A stretch of 64,000 nucleotides of DNA, taken from positions 19,865,228-19,929,227 of the forward strand of contig CM039502.1 in NCBI GenBank assembly GCA_022432975.1, in the 5' to 3' direction. A program made the position numbers and the translations under genes. The notes under the pieces were generated by a model. It was not told the origin of the DNA. It was given only the letters and a program-made list of their open reading frames with translations, and ran no database searches. Numbering within the stretch: position 1 is the first letter of the stretch; every line of letters starts with the position of its first letter. Of the stretch, positions 56,201 to 64,000 are shown in pieces. The DNA comes from Begonia masoniana (taxonomy: Eukaryota > Streptophyta > Magnoliopsida > Cucurbitales > Begoniaceae).

Positions 56201-57195
56201 AAACGGTAAACAGTAACAGTTCAGTGGCCAGTCCCCGTCTCACACTTAACCTGGTACATTTCAGTTGGATTTTATCTTATTAGTTTCAAACGGTGTACAG
56301 AAATCGGTTTTTGCATGAATTTTCAGGAAAACAGTGTATGCATGACATTCTCAGTGCCTGAACCTATAACAGCAGACATCAGAAATAACAGGGCATATTG
56401 TGAGATAGAAAACAGACAACTCAGAACGTGAACTGAGCAGACAACACAGAACACAAACTCAACAGAAGCTATAACATTTCTACCCAAAACTACCCGACAG
56501 AACAGGAACCCTAGTACCTCTGTGATGTAGGGCCATAAGGGCCAACCTACGGTTATGAACTTACCTGTTTGCTGTGGTGTCAGATGCTCGAATGTCCCTG
56601 GAATGCTCGAACCTGTAGTATGCATGAAGAGGTATTAAATAGCTGCAAATGTTAATTAGTAAGTTGGTAGAATCTGCTCCAAACTCATCCAAACTCTTAG
56701 AAAACAAACTGGTGTGTTTTCATCCAAGAACAGTGAGTTTTCTCCAAATACCATAACCCTAAACTTGGGTAAAAACCCACATTAAACTTGTCCAAACTTG
56801 TTAGCATGAGTAGATGCTTACCTATGACAGAAAACAGAAGGAAATCCAAGAAGATCGAAGGTGCTTCGATGGTTGCTTGTCGTCTGGGAGAGAGAATGCC
56901 GAGAAGAGGAAGAGAGAGCAGAGAAGTGAAATGAAGGAGGTTTCACGTAGGGGAAGAACTTAACTTCTTCAACAAGCTGCCACAATGTCAATCATCCATT
57001 TGATTTCTCCCACCAACCTTAATTTCTTCCTAATTTTCCCTTCCATTGGTTTTAAACTTAGTGTTATGCTTAGTTAAACATTAGTTTGGTCTCCTCTTAA
57101 ACATTCCACCATTTCAACCAAAATATACATTGTATTTAAATAATTTAAATACAATACAGGGAAGCAATTACGTGGCAAAAATGCCGGGTGTTACA

Positions 57196-58162
57196 TGGTG
57201 ATTCTAGGCTTCGAGCACTTCTTGAACGTGTGTCCAACCTCCTCACAGTTGAAACACTTTCCAAGGCCCAGTCTGCATTCCCCCGGATGGTTCTTCAAAC
57301 ACTTAGGACACTGGGGAAATTTCCTGACATTCTGTACCTTCCCCCTACTCCTTGGCTATTTTGGCCTTCACTTGGCCTCTTCGTTCCTCTTTGATGGTGT
57401 GGCTGGTTAAACCTTTCTGGGACCTCCTTTGGTCTAGCACACTTTCCTTCAGCTTCTTCCACTTCCAGGGCAGTGGACACAACCTCACTGAAGGTCAAGC
57501 CCTTAATACAGCAGAATTTAACCCCTCGGTAAATTTCTGGCTTCAGTTCATGCATAAATTTGAACATCCTTATCCTCGTCCTTGTGAGCAAAATGCCCAG
57601 CAAACCTAGACAGGGACTCGAACTGTCTACTATACTCGGCCACAGACCCGGTCTGCTTCAGGTTCAGAAACTCTAACTTCTTTGCGGTCTGGACTGTGCT
57701 GTTCAAATACTTCTTATAGAAAATGTCTTTGAATCGTGACCAAGGCATTGCTAAAACGTCGGTGGTGGTCTCCATTGCCTCCCACCAGAGTTGAGCTTCT
57801 CCAGCCAAGTGAAATGTTGCCAACGTGACCTTATCTCCTTCTCCTATGCTGGCGCACCTAAACATACTCTCTATCTTCCTAAGCCACCCTTCAGCCACAA
57901 CAGGATCAGATGACTGACCATCAAACGTGGGTGGTCTTAGTCTCCGAAATCTATCCCCGGAATGCTCATTGCTAGAACCCGAGTTGGCACTTCCTTGTAC
58001 CTCTCGGTTCAGCAGTACTCCTAGCTGATTGGATTGCTGGCGCATTAATTCTGCCTGCTGTCGCACTAGATCTGTCAACTGTCCGATTACACTAGAATCT
58101 TCTGTGCTTCCAGGAGTTGGTGTCTCTCTCTGCACTCTTGGCCTTCCCGGTCGTCTGGACAT
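57196..58162 (-). pseudogene. gag: Element I gag, split by J
   Basis: The start is the ATG at 58162 (M-S-R-R-P-G-R-P-R). Then a Gln-rich L-V-R-Q-Q-A-E-L-M-R-Q-Q stretch, F-R-R-L-R-P-P-T-F-D-G, A-T-F-H-L-A-G-E-A-Q-L-W-W-E, F-Y-K-K-Y-L-N-S-T-V and S-V-A-E-Y-S-R-Q-F-E-S-L-S-R-F. A frameshift near 57575 moves to a second frame (L-K-P-E-I-Y-R-G-V, A-L-E-V-E-E-A-E-G-K-C-A-R-P), which then loses frame again near the C-P-K-C...H-P-G-E-C lead knuckle (about 57270-57310). The second knuckle is at 51555-51600, across LTR J. Confidence 0.91.
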
Positions 58163-58302
58163 TTTTGCTATATTCCTACACAGGGTTAACTATTTTTATA
58201 AATATCTAATAACTGAACTAACATAAACACTTACAGTTGTTGGAGTACTTCCATGCAACGATTGGCACTGATGAGTGATCTTTTGAACGGTTTAACTTAA
58301 TG

Positions 58303-58314
58303 TCTCTGATACCA
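58303..58314 (-). other. Element I primer binding site (initiator Met tRNA)
   Basis: Minus strand TGGTATCAGAGA, three bases from the LTR at 58318. Confidence 0.9.
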
Positions 58315-58317
58315 CAC

Positions 58318-61300
58318 TGTAACACCCCAAGTTATCTGAACCCGGTTTGTTACTCATAAGCCGTACGTAACTAAGAAACCTTGGACTAAATTTAAAACTC
58401 TCTCAAAAATCTAAATTTAAAATTCTTTTTTTTTAAAAAAAAAAAGAAACTTCAAAACATTTAAATACTTGCAGCGGAAATTATTTGAACAACAATGAAG
58501 TTAAACAAACTACGAAATGTTGTTTGAATTGTTAAGAAACAATCGGCAAATAGAAAATTAAGTTTAAACACCGAAATACTAGAGAAGTCGCAGAGGTCAA
58601 ACACATCTGCCGATTGGTAAAGTCAATGGAAGAAGCAGAAACAGAAGATAGAAGGCTTCTGCCGATGACGTCAGCCAAAAGACATCTCTCGATAGACTGT
58701 ACCTACTGGTGACGTCAGCCGGACAATCAATTGTCCATACATCATCCGATCGACACACGACAAATACACTCTACTATCGATGATCTATCCGACACAAAAT
58801 TCCTCCTACATCTAACGATGACGTCAGTCCGCATCTGCCGATGAGTTTACCGGAGACACATCATTCTGATGGACCCTTTGAATTCTACACCTTCCGATTT
58901 ATAAACAAACCTTCTGTACCTGGTGACTTACTGAGATCATTCATCCTGCTGGCTGATTTTGAGGCATCTTCCGGATAGAATTTTCACCTACCTCATCCAG
59001 ATGACTTTTCTTAAGGCCATCTTTCCGATAGAATTAACCTACATCATCCCACGCTGACTTTCTTAGGCATCTTTCGATTAGACTTAACCTACATCATCCG
59101 ATGACTTTTCCTAAGGGCATCTTCGGATAGAATTAATCCTACATCATCCGATGAATTTTCTTAATTTGGCATCTTCCGATAGGCATCTTCCGATAGAATT
59201 AACCTACATCATCCGATGACTTTTCTTAAGGCATCTTCCGATAGAATTAACCTACATCATCCGATGACTTTTCTTAAGGCATCTTCCGATAGAATTAACC
59301 TACATCATCCGATGACTTTTCTTAAGGCATCTTCCGATAGAATTAACCTACATCATCCGATGACTTTTCTTAAGGCATCTTCCGATAGAATTAACCTACA
59401 TCATCCGATGACTTTTCTTAAGGCATCTTCCGATAGAATTAACCTACATCATCCGATGACTTTTCTTAAGGCATCTTCCGATAGAATTAACCTACATCAT
59501 CCGATGACTTTTCTTAAGGCATCTTCCGATAGAATTAACCTACATCATCCGATGACTTTTCTTAAGGCATCTTCCGATAGAATTAACCTACATCATCCGA
59601 TGACTTTTCTTAAGGCATCTTCCGATAGAATTAACCTACATCATCCGATGACTTTTCTTAAGGCATCTTCCGATAGAATTAACCTACATCATCCGATGAC
59701 TTTTCTTAAGGCATCTTCCGATAGAATTAACCTACATCATCCGATGACTTTTCTTAAGGCATCTTCCGATAGAATTAACCTACATCATCCGATGACTTTT
59801 CTTAAGGCATCTTCCGATAGAATTAACCTACATCATCCGATGACTTTTCTTAAGGCATCTTCCGATAGAATTAACCTACATCATCCGATGACTTTTCTTA
59901 AGGCATCTTCCGATAGAATTAACCTACATCATCCGATGACTTTTCTTAAGGCATCTTCCGATAGAATTAACCTACATCATCCGATGACTTTTCTTAAGGC
60001 ATCTTCCGATAGAATTAACCTACATCATCCGATGACTTTTCTTAAGGCATCTTCCGATAGAATTAACCTACATCATCCGATGACTTTTCTTAAGGCATCT
60101 TCCGATAGAATTAACCTACATCATCCGATGACTTTTCTTAAGGCATCTTCCGATAGAATTAACCTACATCATCCGATGACTTTTCTTAAGGCATCTTCCG
60201 ATAGAATTAACCTACATCATCCGATGACTTTTCTTAAGGCATCTTCCGATAGAATTAACCTACATCATCCGATGACTTTTCTTAAGGCATCTTCCGATAG
60301 AATTAACCTACATCATCCGATGACTTTTCTTAAGGCATCTTCCGATAGAATTAACCTACATCATCCGATGACTTTTCTTAAGGCATCTTCCGATAGAATT
60401 AACCTACATCATCCGATGACTTTTCTTATTTCATCAAGACCATTCAGAAACAATCACATTGAAATGTTCAAACCCAGTAAAGTGTAAAACCAATACTTAA
60501 AACTCTCAGATCTCTAGTATCAGCAAAAACTCAACAACATAGTCACCAATATTAAAATCTCTACTGTCATGAAAACTCATCATACTCAAATTAAAGCAAT
60601 TATCAACTAACAAGCACCATAAACGGACAACAGTTAACACGATCATCAGATTTACCAGATTCGAGGCATGAAAGTGTACTCTCCAACCACTTCTAATCAT
60701 CTGGGCATTCAGGAAAATCACCTGCAGTATCCTCAACACCTACATCACAAAACTCATCTATTAGCCTAATGCTAAGTAAGCAAAGCAATAATGAAAAAGG
60801 AATGAAATGTTGAAACATGAATTCCTAAACATGCAATTTCTATTTTCTCCTCTCAGTTGTTCATGCGTCGTTTCTGTTCAGATCCCCCTGTGAAGTTGGG
60901 AGTTAGATCAACTCTCCCAAAGTATAAATATCCACTGCTCATAAGGGTTGGATTAGTTCCCTTAACAGTAAAGCTGATTCACTGTTCAGATCCCCCTGTG
61001 AAATTAGGAGTTGGATCAACTCTCCCAAAGTATAAATATCCACTGTCTCATTAAGGGTTGGATTAGTTCCCTTAACAGTAAAGCTGATTCGTTTAGCTAT
61101 TTCATTATGTTCAATCCTTACCATACCAATATGCATTCAAATTCATTTTCGTGTACCTTTAAAATATGATGCATGTCATGCTGAAAATAAATGTTCACAA
61201 TCACGCACAAACCCTACTGTCTTGTGATGTAGGCCCGAAGGCGCAAGCATTACTTTACTTACCTGGTCTCCTGGAAAAACTTGGTTGCAAGCTACTTCGA

Positions 61301-61802
61301 GTATTACTCAAACGTAAAACCATAGACAGAGCATACATTAAATTTCCTCTAATCTTCATTCTAAACCACTAGAAATCTAAGGGAAACTGTTTTGGGAACT
61401 CTAGTCATTGTGCATTCCAAATTTCAGCTTAAACCGAAACCACCACTCGCTTACCGCCTTCTCAAAACCTCATTTATCATCCCTCCTACCAGCGATAGAT
61501 ACAATGTAACAAGAAATAGAAGCAAAACTCACCAAGTTCGGAGGAAATCGCTGGAGGAAGTCGAAGGGGGTCTCCTATCGCGCTCTGCTAAGCTGAGGAG
61601 CTGAGGATGGAGAGGAAATGAAATAAACAGTGGCGGCTACTTCATTAATAGTTTCCTTAAATACGTTATCCACCTTTGAGTTTCTAATTACCCTTATGCC
61701 CTTGCCTAGTCATCCACTAACCCTACATTTAATATTGCCATATAAATTGTGCCATTAGTTTAAAAGGAATAGAGAAACGGTTTGATAGAACCGGGTATTA
61801 CA
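58318..61802 (-). repeat. Element I middle LTR, shared by two tandem units
   Basis: Same family as 45689-48052 and very similar outside the array, but 1.1 kb longer because of the 48-bp repeats. Micro-exon is open here (CGA where the left LTR has TAA). Donor at 61262, arms at 61233-61222 and 60750-60739, 12 perfect pairs. The stretch 58740-59190 is unusually rich in small indels against the left LTR. Confidence 0.93.
59168..60424 (-). repeat. 48-bp tandem array, 25 identical units
   Basis: From 59216 to 60415 the unit ATGACTTTTCTTAAGGCATC...ATCATCCG repeats 25 times at 48 bases with no visible change. Since 48 is a multiple of 3, a 423-codon frame results on the + strand, opposite to the element; it is not a gene. 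Identical units point to very recent expansion or to an assembly effect. Confidence 0.96.
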
Positions 61803-61815
61803 ATCTACCCTCCTT
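61803..61815 (-). other. Element I polypurine tract (right unit)
   Basis: Minus strand AAGGAGGGTAGAT next to the LTR end at 61802. It shows that the middle LTR also works as the 3' LTR of the right unit. Confidence 0.9.
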
Positions 61816-61835
61816 AAAAGAATTTTGTCCTCAAA

Positions 61836-64000
61836 ATTCAGTACCTGAATAATTCTGGATGTTGGTCCATCATGTCTTGCTGGCGCTCCCAAGTTGTCTC
61901 CTCTATGTTCTGATTACGTCATAAGACTTTTACTAGTGGAACCTCTTTGTTGCGCAATACCTTCACTGCATGGTCTAAAATTCTTACCGGTTTGTCCTCA
62001 TATGTAAGAGTAGGGTGAACTTCAATACTCTGCTATTCCACAATCTGAGAAGGGTCTCGTACACATTTCTTAAGCATGGAAATATGAAACACATCATGGA
62101 TTCCTTCCATAGAAGTTGGTAGCTGTAACTGGTAGGCTGTCTTCCTAATCCTTTTCTAGATCGAAAATGGTCCAATGTATCTGGGGTTCAACTGTCCTCT
62201 CTTCCCAAATCTCACAACTCCTTTGAATGGTGACACCTTGATAAAAACTTCATCACTGATCACTAATTCTAACTCCCTACGCCTGCAATCTGCATAACTC
62301 TTCTGCCGACTCTGAGCTGCCAAAATTCTCTGACGGATGAGGGCAACCTTCTCAATAGTTTGTTGCACAAGGTCAGGACCAAGCAACTGTACTTCTCCAA
62401 CTTCATTCCAGTACAAAGGCGATCTGCATTTTCGTCCATACAATGCTTCATACGCCGCCACTCCTATTATTGCTTGAAAACTGTTATTATAGGAAAACTC
62501 CACTAATGATAAATATTTACTCCAAGATCCTTGAAAATCTAGTATGCAGGCACGGAGCATATCTTCTAAGGTTTGGATGGTCCTTTCGGATTGTCCATCT
62601 GTTTGAGGGTGGAAAGCTGTGCTAAAACTAAGTTGTGTCCCCATAGCTTTGTGTAAACTCTTCCAAAACTTGGATGTGAATCTGGAATCCCGATCTGAAA
62701 CTATGGTACAGGGAACCCCATGCAATCTAACAATCTCTTGCATGTACAATTCGGCAAGCTGATCCATCGAGTAAGTTATCTTAATTGGCAGGAAATGAGC
62801 AGATTTGGTTAGACGGTCAACTATAACCCAAATTGCATCATGTCCCTTTGCTGTCCTAGGTAATCCAACAACAAAATCCATCGTTATTTGCTCCCCTTTC
62901 CATTCAGGAACTGGTAGGGGTTGCAATGTTCCTGAGGGTCTCTGATGCTCGCCCTTAATTTGCTGGCAGCACAAACAAAATCCTACATATTCTGCCACAC
63001 TTCTCTTTATGCCTGGCCACCAATAATGTTGCTTAAGGTCTCTGTACATCTTGGTGCTCCTGGGGTGAACAGAGAACCTGGAAGAGTGTGCTTCAGAAAG
63101 GATCTCATCACGAAGTTCCTTAATGGCCGGAACAAACCATCTATTTCTAAATTTAAGGATTCCATCGACAGAGTGGTTAAAATCTGACTTGTCCGTAGAA
63201 TCCATGCTTGACTTGTACTTATTACAATCATCATCATTCTTCTGGGCTTCCTTTATTTTCTCCAGAATGGTAGGCTTTAAGGTTATAGCTGAAAGTATAG
63301 CTGATACACTAGATACTGCTTCTAGATTAAACTTTAGGAATTCTGACTTTAAAGCTAATGGCATACTGAAAACCATAGTTGGGGTTGATGTTGTTACTCT
63401 ACTCAAGGCATTTGCCACCACATTTGCCTTGCCAGGATGATATTTTATTTCAAAGTCATAGTCCTTGACAAATTCTAACCACCTACGTTGCCTCATATTC
63501 AGTTCCTTTTGCGTGAAAATGTATTTCAGACTTTTATGATCCGAAAATATCTCACAAGTTTGTCCATACAGGTAGTGCCTCCAAATCTTTAATGCAAAGA
63601 CTACAGCAGCTAATTCTAAGTCATGTGTAGGATAGTTCTTCTCATGAGTTTTCAACTGTCTAGAGGCATATGCTATTACTTTACCATCTTGCATTAACAC
63701 ACATCCAAGGCCAATCTTGGAAGCATCACAGTAAATGCTAAACTTACCATTATCGACAAGAAGGGTCAGAATTGAAGCATTTGTCAGTTTCTATTTCAAG
63801 GTCTGAAAGCTATGTTCACATTCCTCAGTCCATCTATACATCACATTTTTCCTTGTTAACTTATTAAGGGGTGTAGCAATCTTTGAAAATCCCTCAATAA
63901 ATTTTCTATAATATCCTGCTAATCCGAGGAAACTTCGAACATCAGTAGCATTCCTTGGTTGGGGCCATTCCTTAACTGCTTGAACCTTAGCTGGGTCAAC
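61836..64000 (-). pseudogene. pol: Element I pol, right unit (chromodomain back to RT connection), cut by window edge
   Basis: Almost identical to 48088-50260 of the left unit. It has the RT connection ([11 protein letters not shown]), RNase H (S-I-Y-C-D-A-S, with the Cys that the left unit lost, then E-L-A-A-V-V-F and F-S-D-H-K-S-L), integrase ([25 protein letters not shown]) and chromodomain. Breaks are a TAG at 63791-63793 where the left unit has CAG, a stop near 62153 (AAG to TAG), and one near 62034. Protease, gag and 5' LTR lie beyond the window. Confidence 0.93.

Larger units (their letters stand above)
51608..57195 (-). mobile_element. Solo LTR J, split by K, in gag of I
   Basis: Minus strand TGTAACACCCGGC (57195) to CGGGTCGTCACA (51608), flanked by perfect TGGTG (51603-51607 and 57196-57200). 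Own length is about 2.8 kb; no internal region. Micro-exon 48 nt, donor AG|GTAAGT at 56564, hairpin GGCC-CTTAT-GGCC, arm CCTACATCACAGAG (56531-56518), arm CTCTGATGTAGG (55742-55731). Exon 3 frame stops after 17 codons. Confidence 0.94.
45689..64000 (-). mobile_element. Element I: tandem Tekay-like retrotransposon (LTR-internal-LTR-internal)
   Basis: LTRs at 45689-48052 and 58318-61802 enclose one interior (48053-58317). A second, nearly identical interior begins right after the second LTR (61803 on) and runs to the window edge. The middle LTR is flanked by a primer site on its left (58303-58314) and a polypurine tract on its right (61803-61815), so it serves as 5' LTR of one unit and 3' LTR of the next. 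The outer end is not in the window. Solo LTR J sits in the first unit's gag. Confidence 0.93.

Noticed and set aside
55854..56216. Glycine-rich protein frames of 110-120 codons
   Set aside because: They come from the 50-bp G-rich array, and several frames are open together as expected from repeats.
59216..60487. 423-codon frame with a 16-residue repeat
   Set aside because: It is the product of the 48-bp tandem array and lies on the strand opposite to element I. The left LTR has the same repeat with indels that break the frame.

Overview
This window is plant nuclear repeat DNA, probably pericentromeric heterochromatin of a flowering plant. I see no host gene, tRNA, rRNA or CRISPR array. Almost every base belongs to LTR retrotransposons that have inserted into one another. 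All coding remnants except B are Ty3/gypsy chromoviruses of the Tekay/Del type: gag with CCHC knuckles, then protease, reverse transcriptase, RNase H, integrase and a C-terminal chromodomain. They share LTR ends TGTAAC...GTTACA (or close variants) and an initiator-Met-tRNA primer site. The species cannot be named from the sequence.

Layout. Element A (+ strand) fills 1-7303 and sits in the integrase of element C (minus, 7304-25823). C also holds B, a complete non-autonomous gag-protease element (9338-16031, target duplication ATTAC), in its protease. C's 5' LTR holds solo LTR D1 (17836-23724, CGACG), and D1 holds solo LTR D2 in the opposite orientation (20356-22834, GCATA). C is itself inserted in the RT of element F (minus, 25824 to at least 38670). 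F's gag is split by E (27432-37161, two full LTRs). F's 5' LTR is broken at 38671 by LTR G. G carries solo LTR D3 (39259-41583, ACTAA) and is cut at 41751 by H. H is cut at 45689 by I. I is a tandem LTR-internal-LTR-internal arrangement that runs off the right edge. The gag of I holds solo LTR J (51608-57195, TGGTG), and J holds solo LTR K (51895-54670, AATGA). The chain F>G>H>I>J>K is six levels deep.

Condition. No element looks coding-competent. Stops and frameshifts are common; H has three in-frame TGA codons, all at arginine positions, as expected from CpG methylation and deamination. Five solo LTRs and one tandem element show active unequal recombination. A 502-base T run, a 54-bp array (16 identical steps) and a 48-bp array (25 identical units) are remarkable and may partly reflect assembly.

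Most interesting signal. Twelve LTRs from eight otherwise diverged Tekay-like families share a leader architecture: a TATA-proximal first exon, a 45-51 nt micro-exon, a canonical AG|GTAAGT donor in most copies, a small GGCC-type hairpin, then the arm CCTACAYCAT. About 500-800 nt later come a TACTAAG-like branch site and the complementary arm ATGRTGTAGG, which contains the 3' splice site TAG|GTGA. The arms show compensatory changes between families. Downstream, a short acidic frame ends at codon 15-18 in all families. I infer a conserved, structured, spliced LTR leader that may encode a small peptide.
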